Assembly: GCA_009760885.1 (NCBI GenBank)
Contig: CM019691.1
Span: 25,295,314 to 25,359,313, forward strand
Reading direction: 5' to 3'
DNA from: Achatina immaculata
Lineage: Eukaryota > Mollusca > Gastropoda > Stylommatophora > Achatinidae
DNA length: 64,000 bases
Shown here: positions 10,988-23,574 of the stretch, piece by piece
Layout of the letters: every line of letters begins with the position of its first letter
Numbering within the stretch: the first letter of the stretch is position 1
The notes under the pieces: generated by a model
What the model saw: the letters and a program-made list of their open reading frames with translations, nothing else
Told to the model about the DNA's origin: nothing
The model's database searches: none
Position numbers and translations under genes: made by a program

Positions 10988-11089
10988 CGTTGATTTGATA
11001 CATAGAAAAGAAAAAGAATAGGATTCAAAGTAACAACTCGTACGTGCACACTGATTACAACTTTCAGCTGTGGCACTGAGCTGCTCCCT

Positions 11090-11493
11090 CCCTCCCTCCC
11101 TCACACACACCCACCCACTCACCCACCCACTCACTCACCCATCCACCCACTCACTCACTCACCCATCCACCCACTCACCCATCCACTCACTCACTCACCC
11201 ACCCATCCACCCACTCACTCACCCACCCACTCACTCACACTCACCCACCCATCCATCCACTCACTCACCCACTCACTCACCCACCCATCCAACCACTCAC
11301 TCACCCACCCATCCACCCACTCACCCACCCACCCACCCACTCACTCACTCACTCACTCACCCATCCACCCACTCACTCACTCCCCCATCCACCCACTCAC
11401 TCACTCACTCACCCATCCACCCACTCACTCACTCCCCCATCCACCCACTCACCCACTCACTCACTCACTCACCCACCCATCCACTCACTCACT
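11090..11493. repeat. (CACT)n/(CACC)n/(CCAT)n microsatellite
   Basis: About 400 bp of mixed CACTCACC and CATCCACC tetranucleotides. The histidine/threonine/proline-rich frame across it is an artefact. Confidence 0.97.
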
Positions 11494-11497
11494 GCGA

Positions 11498-11794
11498 AGA
11501 ATATTAAGAGTACCAAGGACAGCTAAAATAACAACAAAGCCTAAGAAAAGCCAACAAGCAAACAACCTTAATGAACACACTACGGAGGAGACAGTCTATG
11601 TTCATTGGCTTAAGAAGAGGAATAGAAAACATCGTGATTACAGGGAAAACTGGTGACAGGAAAGGAAGAGGCAAACCAAGAGAGAAAATCTTACATGGCT
11701 TGACAGGATGGCATGGTAGAACACAACAACAGAACCGATGGAAAACATGACAGATTCGAACTATGGAGAGACATGGTCGCTGCAGGCATGGCAC

Positions 11795-11829
<35 letters not shown>
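11498..11829 (+). mobile_element. RTE-like LINE (family 1), 3' fragment A
   Basis: The decayed frame reads RRILRVPRTAKIT then MFIGLRRGIENIVITGKT, RGKPREKIL and LTGW, matching the C-terminus of the longer RTE copy at 25396-28680. It ends in an (ATG)n tail at 11794-11829, the microsatellite tail typical of RTE-type elements. Its 5' truncation abuts the CACT microsatellite. Confidence 0.8.
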
Positions 11830-11831
<2 letters not shown>

Positions 11832-11901
11832 GTTACTTTCATACAGATACGTTTGGGACCTCTGATTTGGCTCGCGGTCGTAGACAAATTCGGCTGCTAC
11901 G

Positions 11902-12570
11902 TCATCATCATCATCATCATGTGCTGAGGCGACTGGCGTTGGCTATTATAAGACCATTACTTCAGTTGGTGATCTCTTCTCACACAATCTCGTCACATTG
12001 TCCAGTATCATTTCTTTCGGATTTTCCCTTGGCTGTCCCTCTACTTTTCCTATTGTTACAATATTTTCAATGTCCGCTGTTCTTATTGTCTGTCCTATGA
12101 AAGTACATTGTCTCTCTCTTATTTTTTGGACAAGATTTTTTTTTTTTTTGGGGGGGGGGGGGATCTCCAGCTCTTCTCATACATTCTTCATTAGTTATTG
12201 TTGCTGTCCAGGGGATTCACAATATTCTTCTAATAAACCACATTTCTGTTGCTTCCAACGATTTTTATGCAGACTTGCCTATTGTCCATGATTCACTTCC
12301 ATATAACAAGATAGGTTCAATATAGCATTTTAGGACTCGTTTTCTAGCATTCATTGATGTGTTAGCTAATATGTTTCTCATTCTCTGAAATGCAGCCTTT
12401 GCTTGGCCTATTCTGTTCCTAATTTCTGTTCTGTATTTCCCATCTGAAGTTATTACTGCTCCAAGGTATTTGAATTTCTGCACCTGCTTTAGGGTGGTTC
12501 CACTTAATTTTATACTGCACTTTGGTGGATTCTGTGCTACACCATGGTTTTCAAATATTCTTCTCACTTC
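11902..12570 (-). mobile_element. RTE-like LINE (family 1), 3' fragment B
   Basis: The minus-strand frame includes KCSIKLSGTTLKQVQKFKYL, GAVITSDGKYRTEIRNRIGQ, KRVLKCYIEPILLYGSESWT and IGKSA, the region just after the RT catalytic motif. It ends at an (ATG)n tail (minus sense) at 11902-11920. It faces fragment A tail to tail across ~72 bp. A T-run/G-run interrupts at 12135-12163. Confidence 0.88.
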
Positions 12571-14099
<1,529 letters not shown>

Positions 14100-14187
14100 A
14101 GGAGTAACAGAACACATGTTACTTCACTTCACTGCACGAAAACCTTGTTGTCTCCTATTTTATAAAAGTTTTGTTCCTGTAACCACC

Positions 14188-14188
<1 letters not shown>

Positions 14189-14218
<30 letters not shown>

Positions 14219-14241
14219 GGCAGGCAGACAGACAGACAGAC
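14189..14241. repeat. Second short (ACAG)n tract
   Basis: About 50 bp of ACAG with an AGGCAGGC interruption, ~90 bp after the long array. Confidence 0.95.
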
Positions 14242-14429
14242 GAGTTCATTTCCTTCCCTGTTTCAGAGACATCTCTCCGAGGCAAGACAATGTTACAAGT
14301 TGTTGGCCTCAGTACATGGTATGGAAAAAACAAGAAACACCACATGACTGGAGACGCGCTGTAATTATTCCAATATGAAAAGGGGGCGGGGGTGGAGGGG
14401 GGAGGAGAAGAAGCAGTAAAAGGGACTGC

Positions 14430-14849
14430 AACCAATATAGAGGCATCTCACCACTATGCCATACTGGAAAAATGTTCTGCAAGATCCCAGAGAACAGACT
14501 GCGATCAGTGACTGAATCACAGTTACATCAAACTCAGATAGGATTTAGAAAAAAAAAAAAAAGCTGTACAGATGCCATCTTTTCCATACGACAACCAACA
14601 GAAAAATCGGCTGAACACAATCAGATACTGTACATAGCTTATGTAGATCAACACACAGCGTTCAACAGAGTAGACAAATATAAACTGTGGGAAATCTTAC
14701 AACATTATGGAGTTAGTACACATCTGATAACATTATGCAAAAACGTATATGAAAACAGTCAGCGCACAGTTAGAACAAATGCAGCACACTCTGAATGATC
14801 AAATCTGGAGCAAAGCAGGGCTGTGTGCTTGCAATATTTTGATGTTCCT
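14430..14849 (+). mobile_element. LINE family 2, RT fragment
   Basis: The frame reads QIGFRKKKKSCTDAIFSIRQ, LYIAYVDQHTAFNRVDKYKL and GVSTHLITLCKNVYENS. These are the early palm/finger motifs of a LINE reverse transcriptase (GFRxxRSCxDxIF and the FxDxxxAFDxV box, here with D to N or similar changes). A second copy of the same segment starts at 20757. The fragment ends at or near the left end of the Tc1 element. Confidence 0.85.
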
Positions 14850-16397
14850 TATACTGTCCACAAAAAAAAAAAAAAGAAACGCATAACTTATATAAGCTTC
14901 ATTTTTTATGTTATGACAAAAATTTTTTTCCCCGGTATCTCAAACCACATAAAAAATTGCCACCAAGATATGAAGTAAATGATTTAGCGTGAATTTTGTT
15001 ATTCTCGTGTATACTCAGTACGCAGTAGCTGCCTTTGCTAATCACGCTTTTTTTAAAAAAAAAAAAAAATTCACGCTGCGTGTGTGGGAAAAGTCGTGAT
15101 TTTTGTGGTGAGCACAACTCATTTCCCACGCAAACGAAACCATATAAAAGGATGAAGTTACACAAACACATTCAGTTAATTTTCAAACAGACAATTATGG
15201 CGCATCTGTCGCAAAATTTACGAAACATTGCTACTGGTCACCTGCAAGGAGGCAAAAGTCAAAGTCAAACTGCCAGGCATTTAAACGTTCAGCAGAGTAC
15301 TATCAGTCGACTTTGCACCGTTTCCAAGCCACTAGCTCAGCTGAAGATCGGCATCGCAGTGGACGACCCAGGGCGACAACAGCAGCTGATAATCGCTTTA
15401 TTCTGGTTCATCACCTCAGAAACAGGTTTACAACAGCTTCCTCAAGCGCCCAGTCACTGCTTGCAGGACGTCTTGTGTCTGATCAAACTGTCCAGAATAG
15501 ATTGCATGAAGCTGGACTGGTGGCACGACGACTTCACCGAGGTCCTGTCTTAACGAGACGCCATCGCCAAAATCGACTTGTTTGGGCCAACCAGCATCGG
15601 CCCTGGACAACTGATAATCAATGGAGATGTGTCTGGTTTAGTTACGAATCTTCCTTTTTGTTGTACCGCCATGATATGAGGAGAAGGGTCTTCCGTAGGC
15701 CAAATGAACGTTTTGCCCTAAACTGCGTTGATGAAGCTCCGCCGCACGGTGGTGGAGGTGTAATGGCATGGGGAATGATCAGTTTCAACGGAAGTAGTCC
15801 ATTGATTGAAGAAGGCTTGAATGCGCAACGATACGTCAATGAAATTCTTCGATCCCATATCCTTCCATTTTTGGCTGCGCAAAGGTCTGTGTTTCAAAGG
15901 ACAACGCAAGACCCCAATCTGCACGGTTCACCACACAGTTCCTGACTGCCAACAACATTTTCACCCTTCTCTGGCCATCCCTGTCTCCAGACATGAATCC
16001 GATCGAGCACCTACGGGATGAGCTGCAAAGACGTATTTGTCGCCGTAACGTTTCTCCAGCGAATCGTCATGATCTGTGCCAGGCACTCCAAAAAGAGTGG
16101 GTAGACATCCCACAGGCGCACATCAGACATCTGATCGCATCTATGCCCAGGAGATGCCAATCGCTGATCGGTGCAAGCTGAGGCCACACACCATACTAAC
16201 TTGAGAACCCCTGGGACTAACAAATTCTTGTCACACAGATGTAAGAAACTGTCAAGTGAGTGTGCAAACCCTTAGGTATTATTGTGTGCAATTTGAAAAT
16301 TTTATTCATTCAATTTAAAAAGCTATAGAATATCAAAGTTATTGCTAAAATTGGGTCATCAGTAGCTATGCGTTTCTTTTTTTTTTTTGACAGTATA
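14850..16397 (+). mobile_element. Tc1/mariner DNA transposon, complete but dead
   Basis: The ends are inverted repeats: TATACTGTC at 14850 and GACAGTATA at 16397, each followed inward by an A-tract and AAGAAACGCATA. TA dinucleotides flank as expected for Tc1 insertion. The ~1.55-kb length and a single transposase gene in between fit the family. Confidence 0.9.
15197..16181 (+). pseudogene. Tc1-like DD34E transposase, inactivated
   Basis: The likely start at 15197 gives MAHLSQNLRNIATG and a paired-like helix-turn-helix with QTARHLNVQQSTISRL. After a frameshift near 15320 the frame continues EDRHRSGRPRATTA (the GRPR AT-hook-like linker), WRCVWFSYESSFLLYRHD and GGGGVMAWGMIS. A second frameshift near 15900 leads to DNARPQSARF and SPDMNPIEHLRDEL. 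The second Asp and the Glu are separated by 34 residues (DD34E spacing), but the first catalytic Asp of the usual FSDES is Tyr here. The protein cuts and pastes its own TIR-bounded DNA when intact; this copy cannot. Confidence 0.92.
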
Positions 16398-17249
16398 TTA
16401 TATATATCTTTGATGATTTAAGATGTTTTTGTCTAGTTCTTTTATATGATTGTTAAGTTCACTTTTTCTCACTGCTATTTTAGGCTGTGGACGCGACAAC
16501 ATTTGATATTCCTTCTCACTTTTAAGTTATTAATACACATTTCTAATTCTTCCTTTTGTTTGCTTCAAGAGTTCAGAATGTCACTCCACAGTGTAACTAC
16601 ACAGTTCATCGCAAGACTGAACTCTTAATACACACAGTCATAGGAAAGCTCTATATAGTTCGTTCTTGAGTCAAATTTGTATAGACCACTTTAACTCTCA
16701 TCAACCGAAGTTCACAGGTTTCAGGTTAAAGCTACTCCAAAAGAATTTTTCACAACTTTCCAAAAATATCAAACCTACATTTCACTTCCAGTATTAATAG
16801 TCACTTTCTAACTCGTAGTATTTTCTCTGTCTAACCTAAAACTACTTCTCGTTCTAAAAACTCCGTCTTCCTAACTTCTTCCTATCAGTCGCTCTGTGTC
16901 TTTGTCCCCTTCGCGTCCTGTTTTTTTTTTTTAAATGACCACTCGGTAATTCTGCGCTGTCACTCAAACTCGTCCATTATTTTTGGTATGCGCGCCGATT
17001 GGTTCCCGAGTCATAAATTGCTAGTTGAGTTGTCTTGCATGTCCGCCCCTTTGTCTTTGTCCGTTTCTTCATTTACACTTGCCAGCGTCCAGTCGTGATA
17101 GTCTATCACTAGGGTCGTATGTGTCGGTTTTCTCATACCATGAGAGTGCTCCTCTCCCAGATTTTCCATCTTTTCTGACTTGACTTCTGCGTATCAGTAA
17201 TAATGATGCTAATAATAATAATCATAACCATAATAATAATGCAATAATC
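16398..17249. other. Unassigned AT-rich sequence
   Basis: No gene recognised. A short (AAT)n patch occurs at 17201-17240. Confidence 0.4.
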
Positions 17250-17770
17250 ATAACTTACAAGGGACTATGCTACATACTATCTCCAATATTATTTATAACA
17301 TACACAGTAAAAACTCCACTACAAAACTGCCCAACAGCCCAACTCCAGAAAGAATGCAGATAAAAACATACACCTTCCAGGCAACATACCCAATAGGAGG
17401 ACCATAACGCTTTTTTGCTGACGATCAGACATTTAACAACCGCATTAGAAAAAAGACCTACAGCAGAACCTAGACAACATAGCAACGACATGTAAAAGCC
17501 ACAACATGAAGATCAGTGTTGAGAAAAGAAAAAAAAACGGAGGTCATGACCATAGCGAGAGAAGAAATCCAAACAAAGATCTCCCTAGTCAACCAGCCTT
17601 TGAAACAAGTGGAACATTTCAATGACCTAGGTAGCATCATCATCAGGGAAAATTGACAGTGAGGGGCTGAGAACAGATGCAATAAAGCGAACCAGACCGA
17701 AAAAAACACAGGTCTACGCACAGTTCCAAGCCACAAAGCTCGCTTACAAAATACAAAACTGACCAGTAAG
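17250..17770 (+). mobile_element. LINE family 2, internal RT fragment
   Basis: The sequence parallels 20960-21430: LSPILFITYTVK-like, a box reading FFADDQTFNN (the RT catalytic aspartates), then a thumb-like region with EVMTIAREEIQTK. Several frameshifts. It is 5'- and 3'-truncated. Confidence 0.75.
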
Positions 17771-18838
17771 ACGCAATCTTAACGTTCACCGCTCGACCAT
17801 GGAACTTGCCGACACTAGTTAATCTGATCTAGACTTCATGTACGCAGGTTTGGCTTCAGTTCAGACTTGAAGGACGTTTATTTGTCGCCCTGGCAACTGA
17901 AACTTGTCAATCAGAGGCCCATTCACTGCTCCACTTCAGGCTTGCTTCCTTCCTTCCTCTTCCCGTGATGCACTATGTTTAGCAACTTTAATTTTTCTTT
18001 TTTTATTTCTCCTTGCTCAGTCTGGCCTCAGAAACATCTATCCTCGTCATCATCAACATGTGCCTTACCCATAACCATGGGGTACTGCGTTCTTCGATCT
18101 GTTCCTGCCCTCTTACTATTGATCTATTCCGTTGCTATGGGATTTTACAATTCATTTCCTTCTCATTTAAAGCCCGTTACACGGTTTTAATCGCTTTTTT
18201 CCCCTTTCTTTAAACTGCGTTCCTTATTTCATATGTTCTTGCCAGATATTCCTTATTTGTCATCTGAACGGTCTGAGGCATGATGTATATGGTGGTGTAA
18301 ATATGTGATTTGTGTTATGTGTGTGTAAAGGAGACTGCTGGAACACAAGTGCACATAATAAAGAGCTGAAAGCCCATTCTGGATTAAAAGACTTGACAGA
18401 CATTAAAAACAATCCACACGCGAGAATGCGCAAAGACGACAGTGGACATGACCTGAAATACGTTAACAAAAACATGTTGACATTCTCCACATAAAAGAAG
18501 CGACCAGACACATAAAAAGAGAAGCGGCCAGGCCGCAAGCACACAGATCAATGCGGGAAATTGCAACCATCCTTCAATACGAAATCACTACACACAACAA
18601 AAAGTACCTGCTGATAATAAAAAGGACTATCTACAGAAGAAATAATTACCTCCGAATGTTTCACAGGATTATTTGTGATTAATTCGTTCCTCGTTTTTTG
18701 TTCAGCCATAGATGCAACCGTTCAAAAATAAAGGTTGAAGCAATGAAAATATAATTTTTATTTCGCAATACATGCCTTTCCTAATTTACTCAGTCCCCCG
18801 CTCCTGACATTATCACAGGGGTCTTCTGTTTGACCATA
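17771..18838. other. Unassigned sequence
   Basis: No motif recognised. Open frames near 18300-18550 on both strands have no recognisable homology. Confidence 0.4.
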
Positions 18839-19320
18839 TAAAAGCATAACAGCATTGCATACGAGCGATTATTACTGCTGAAAATCTCGTGACACATTTC
18901 TGAACATATGCTAGGTTAACCTGGGTAGTGAAGCGAAATCATTTACTTGGGCGCATACAGACGCAAACACACCAACACTCTCCCTACTTTCTCTCGCTCT
19001 TCCTCTCTCTCTCTTCCCCTGAGATGTTGGGGGGGGGGGGGAAGGGTATAGTCTAGCAAACGTAGAAAATTATGCTGTTAGATTCACGGCAGACTTTTAA
19101 TGATACTCTAGTGAAGAATTTTGAAGGGAAACGAGAATGTTTTGGCGAGGACCCCAGACTACTGTGTCATCGAAGCTACAGCTGTTAGGGTCGGCTGCTC
19201 CCAAATGCGCAAGTAAGTGGTTTCGCTTCACTGCCCAGGCTTAAGCTACAATATGTTCATAAATGTATCACGAGATTTTCAGCAGTAATAATCGCTTGTA
19301 TGCAATGCTGTTATGTTTTG
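18839..19320. mobile_element. Foldback/MITE-like element with ~120-bp inverted repeats
   Basis: The left arm (18841-18962) contains CATAACAGCATTGCATACGA, GATTATTACTGCTGAAAATC and GTGAAGCGAAA. The right arm (19200-19318) is its reverse complement with ~10% mismatches. About 240 bp of unrelated DNA lies between, including a G-run at 19029-19041. It encodes no protein, so it would be non-autonomous. Confidence 0.85.
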
Positions 19321-19406
19321 TTTTTTGTTTTTTTTTTACACTTTCATAAAGCACCTCCTTTGCTCAAAACTTTTCTATACAAAATACTACTTCCTACCTT
19401 TACTGG

Positions 19407-19667
19407 AGATCGGCTACCATAGTGGTTAGAGCACCCGTCTAGCAACAGAATGGTCGAGGGTCCGAATCCCCAGCTGAGCGGGATTTTTTTTTCCCGACCA
19501 ATACGGCCCCGAGGTCGATCGACCCAGCCTCGTAAAATGGGTACCAGAGAAAAATCTGGGGAGGAAAGGAACTATCCACCCGACCTTATACGCTGATGGC
19601 CCAGCATAATGAGGTCTCTAACGCTTCATCCCCTACGGCATTTGCTATGGGACTCTAACTTAACTAA
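19407..19667 (+). repeat. SINE-1 copy with 11-bp target-site duplication
   Basis: The tRNA-like head (TAGTGGTTAGAGCACCCGTC), degenerate B box (GGGTCCGAATCC), the spacer GAGCGGGATTTTTTTTTCCC, the AAATGGGTACCAGAGAAAAA body and the CCCCTACGGCATTTGCTATG end are all present. It is flanked by ACCTTTACTGG at 19396-19406 and 19668-19678, which looks like a target duplication from L1/RTE-type retroposition. Confidence 0.92.
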
Positions 19668-19678
19668 ACCTTTACTGG

Positions 19679-20467
19679 GAGTAAAAACTGGTTTACAAGG
19701 GAATCTTTGTTGGCTATGACCAGGTGATAAAAGAAGAGGGGCCAGGGCGCACTGCTCTAGAGCCCAGAGGACTTTCCCTGTTTTAAGGGTGAGCCTGTAG
19801 AGGAGTTGGGGGAGTGGATAAAAAATAAATAAATAGATAAGAGATAAGCGCGTGGGATGAAAGAGTTATGTACCAGGTTACATAGCCTTTGTCCAATTGA
19901 CGCAGAAAATGTTTATTCTAGAACTAAAAGAAGCTAAACTGACATTTTAAAAAAAACTAACTTAAGTTTTAAATGTAAAGGATCATACCAAAAAATGAAA
20001 ACTTCTACAGATAAAATGATAGAAAACACACCGCAATCGTCGAAACATTACACAAAAAAAACATACAAAACGAAAAACAATTAAAAGAGATAAAGAAGTG
20101 TCACGTAACTGATGATGTAAAAAAAAACTGTTTCAAAGGAATATGTTTTGTCTTAAAAATAATAACAAATCAGAGACAAGATTACAGTCTGGGATATCGC
20201 GGTAATAAGATTCTCCCTATCTGAGGACGAGTCAAAAAGTAACCCCAAATCAAAGGGTGTAAACATTGAAAAATATGTGACAAGACTTCTTCACTGCCCT
20301 GGAGTGTTTTCATATATTTCTTTTCAGTGGCTAGTCCCTTAATTTGCAGATATATTTTTAACTAGTCCTCGTGTAAGTTAATACAGTGTGACCCATAGTA
20401 ACATATTATTCATAATCATAAATCTTCCCATAAGTCTTTGCATAAGACAGAGGTATATACTCTACAC
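19679..20467. other. Unassigned A-rich sequence
   Basis: Nothing firm. GACGAGTCAAAAAGTAACCC near 20225 resembles mariner terminal sequences, but no partner end was found. Confidence 0.4.
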
Positions 20468-20590
20468 CAGTGGTCCTCGAACCCTTTAGCTGCATGGCCC
20501 ACATTTAAAAAGTCAAACATTTTTGCGGCCCACAATGCTCCCTGTCACGGCCCTCCTTTGGGCCGCGGCCCATGGGTTGAGAACCAGTAG
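20468..20590. mobile_element. Small hAT-type MITE
   Basis: It begins CAGTGGTCCTCGAACCC and ends GGGTTGAGAACCAGTAG, imperfect inverted repeats of the CAGTGGTTCTCAACC type used by hAT elements. The interior has GCGGCCC motifs. Flanks TCTACAC and TCTACAT look like the usual 8-bp target duplication with one change. Confidence 0.75.
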
Positions 20591-20756
20591 TCTACATCAA
20601 ACCAGGTTTTGAGCTTTTTCTTTTGTATCCTATTTCACCTGTTTTTTTTTTATTACACTCAGGAAGTTTGGTTGAAACAATCGTTTCAATGTGTTCGTAT
20701 ACCGACAGCAACCGAACCTCTTGAAGTCATTAATTTCGACACATGAAGAACTCTTT

Positions 20757-21855
20757 GGTAGAGTAGATAGATATAAACTGTGGGAAATCTTATAGCATTA
20801 TGGAGTCAGTACACATCTGATCAACTTATGCAAAAGCCTGCATGAAAACAGCTGGTGTACAGTTAGAACAAATGCGGGACACTCATAAAATCTGGAGTGA
20901 GACAAGGTTGTGCACTAGCTTTCTCACTATTCATAACATACGTTAGCAACATCTGCAAAGAAGCTTTATTATTCAGAACATACACTGACAACATCTGCAA
21001 AGAAACTCTAACATACACAGTAAAAATTTCACTACAAAACTGCCCAAGAGCACATCTCCAGAAACAATGCCGATAAATTCATAACACCTTTCAGAAAACA
21101 TACCCATATAGGTGGACTATTTTTGCTGACGACCAAGACTTAAACCCACATCAGAGAAAGATCTACAGCAGAATACGGATAAATTAGCAAGGCCATGTAA
21201 AAGCCAAAACATGAAGATCAGAGCTGAAAAAAACGGAAGTCATGACCATAGCGAGAGAAGAAATCCCAAACAAAGATATTCCTAGACAACCAGCCAGTGA
21301 AACAAGTGAAATATTTCAAATAGCTAGGTAGCACAATGTCATCCTCGGGGACAATTGATGCTAAAAGTGAGAACATATGCAGTAAAGCGACTAATGATAC
21401 CTTTACTGAAAAACAAATACATCACAACTGAAACAAAAATGGCACTGTACAACAGTTTTCCACCCGTCTCTATAATATCAATGCCAAACATGGGCAATAA
21501 CAGCAAAAAATAACGAAAGGAAAATCATCACGACCGAAATGAGATGTTTAAGAAGAATACTAATATGACAAAAAGAAGCCAAATAAGAAATGACCACCAA
21601 AGGTTGGAGCAACATCAGTATTACACTATATCCAGAAACGGTTTGGCCACGTTACATGGCTACCATGTGACAGTATTCCAGAAAAAAAAACCCGAAAAAT
21701 TCACACTAAGAATTGTAGGAAACAGACACAAAAGATGAAGGGAGGAAATAACAAAAACCTTAAATATCCCATTATATAAAGCAAACTGCCGAGCCGCATC
21801 AAGACGTCTATTTGTCCCCTCAACTCTTAAAGGTATAAGAGGAAGGTAACATGAC
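20757..21855 (+). mobile_element. LINE family 2, longest copy, 5'-truncated
   Basis: It starts RVDRYKLWEIL and GVSTHLINLCKSLHENS, matching 14680-14770. It continues through an FADDQD box near 21125, a thumb-like region with EVMTIAREEI, and a C-terminal part near 21600-21730 (QHQYYTIS and GHVTWLP-like in shifted frames). Frameshifts are frequent. The C-terminal part is also seen at 54180-54560 (minus). Confidence 0.82.
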
Positions 21856-22379
21856 AATACAAGAAAAACTCTTCAATAAATGAGCAGTAAATGTATTATT
21901 ACGGATTAGTGCAACTGTTCTCAACGTCCCATGTCCGAACTTCCATTTTCAAATCAGGCTGCCCCCCCGAAATCCTGCCTTATATATTAAACCATCATCC
22001 AGTAAGGATTTTCACCATTTAACATCCTTTTACTGTAGTAATTGTTGAAACGAAGACCTCAGAAATTCCTCCCATGAGTGCCACCTACCTCTCCACTGAG
22101 CACAGCTTCAGTGGTTCATGTATTCATTTGGAAAGCACGGTTTTTTAAAGAGGATTCCTACATGATTAAAATCTGACACAGTTTGCGCATATTACTGTAC
22201 AGAAATAAGATGCTGTCAGAGTGCAGAATATCAAACTACAGACTCTGTAAGAATATAAGAACAGATTTAAATTACACTTTTTTTTTTTTGGGGGGGGGTA
22301 AAAGTTCACATAAAACAATAGCAAAACAGTACATTAGTCTAAACCTGTGCTCACTCTAGCCTTGTTCATTAAAAAAAAA
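21856..22379. other. Unassigned sequence
   Basis: No gene. A T-run followed by a G-run lies at 22278-22299. Confidence 0.4.
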
Positions 22380-22930
22380 ACTAGCGCAGATAGCAGAGAG
22401 ATACATGAAAAGACAAGCAGAGATATACACAGACAGACGGACAGACAGACAGATAAACGGGCAAACAGACAGAGAGACAGATAAGCAAGCCGACAGACAT
22501 CAAAGAGATACATGAAAAGGCAAGCAGAGATATACACAGATAGACAGGCACGCAAACAGATAGACAGCAGAGAGATACACGAAAAGGCAAGAAGAGATAT
22601 ACACAGATAGACAGGCACGCAAGCAGATAGACAGCAGAGAGATACATGAAAAGGCAAGAAGAGATATACACAGACAGACGGACAGGCAGGCAGGCAAGCA
22701 GACACACAGCAGAGAGATACAAGAAAAGGCAAGCAGAGAAAAACACAGATACACAGACAGCAGCGAGATACGCGAAAAAGCAACCAGAGAGACACAGACA
22801 GACAGACAGCATAAAGATACATAAATGGGCGAGCAGAGAGAGATCGACAGACTGACTGACAGCAGACGAGTACATGAAAAGGCAAGCAAAGACATACACA
22901 GATAAATAGACAGCAGGCAAGCAGACAGGC
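22380..22930. repeat. ~66-bp minisatellite, about 8 degenerate units
   Basis: The motif AGAGATACATGAAAAGGCAA recurs near 22398, 22505, 22571, 22637, 22713, 22763 and 22870, with ACAGATAGACAGGCACGCAA between. The cysteine/serine/leucine-rich minus-strand frames are artefacts. Confidence 0.9.
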
Positions 22931-23574
22931 AGTGAGAATATCAACTCTTCAGCTGTGATGGCGTGCAAAATTACGAGATATCTGTAGTGACGGTTACCGC
23001 TGAGATGATTTCTACATCTCGTTCTAAGTTTACCCAAGCATCCTACTATTACGTCAAAACTGACCAGGGGGTAACGCATTGACATAGAAGACAAGCTGCC
23101 ACCAATGATTATAGCTACTGGTATATGCTCCTTTGTTCAGCCCAAAATGTCTGCTTATTCCCATATCATTCACCTTTTAACTAACTATTTTCAACAACCC
23201 CTGAATAAATAACTAACTCCCCACTGACCCTTCGGCTCTGTTGTTTACCCCGTTATTTTTCTCTACCAGATGACGAAGACGATCTTATTTCTATGCATAT
23301 GGCGATATTCTCTGTCACGTATCACCTATGTTGTTCATTTTCACCCGCGAAACGGGAGTCAAGCTGCCCATTATCAGCTCGAAAGGCCATTCTCCGAAGT
23401 TGACCTAAAGATGTCTACATCAACGTTTTCTCCCACAGAGTTTTGTGCGCGTGTCACTGACAGATACAGAGCTAAATATGGGTCGGTGTTCTGCCAGTTA
23501 GAAATACTGAAGACTATTGTTAGCAGTTTGTATAAAAAATCTTAAAATATATGTATAAATGAACCTATGTATTA
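22931..23574. other. Unassigned sequence
   Basis: A 91-codon plus frame at 23270-23545 has no recognisable motif, and I do not call it a gene. Confidence 0.35.

Noticed and set aside
11070..11507. 145-residue H/T/P-rich frame
   Set aside because: Translation of the CACT/CACC microsatellite.
22334..23094. Cysteine-rich minus-strand frames up to 237 codons
   Set aside because: Artefact of the 66-bp and ACAG-like repeats; they resemble membrane proteins only because of biased composition.
23270..23545. 91-codon frame as a possible host exon
   Set aside because: No motif and no splice-signal context I can defend; length is within chance expectation.
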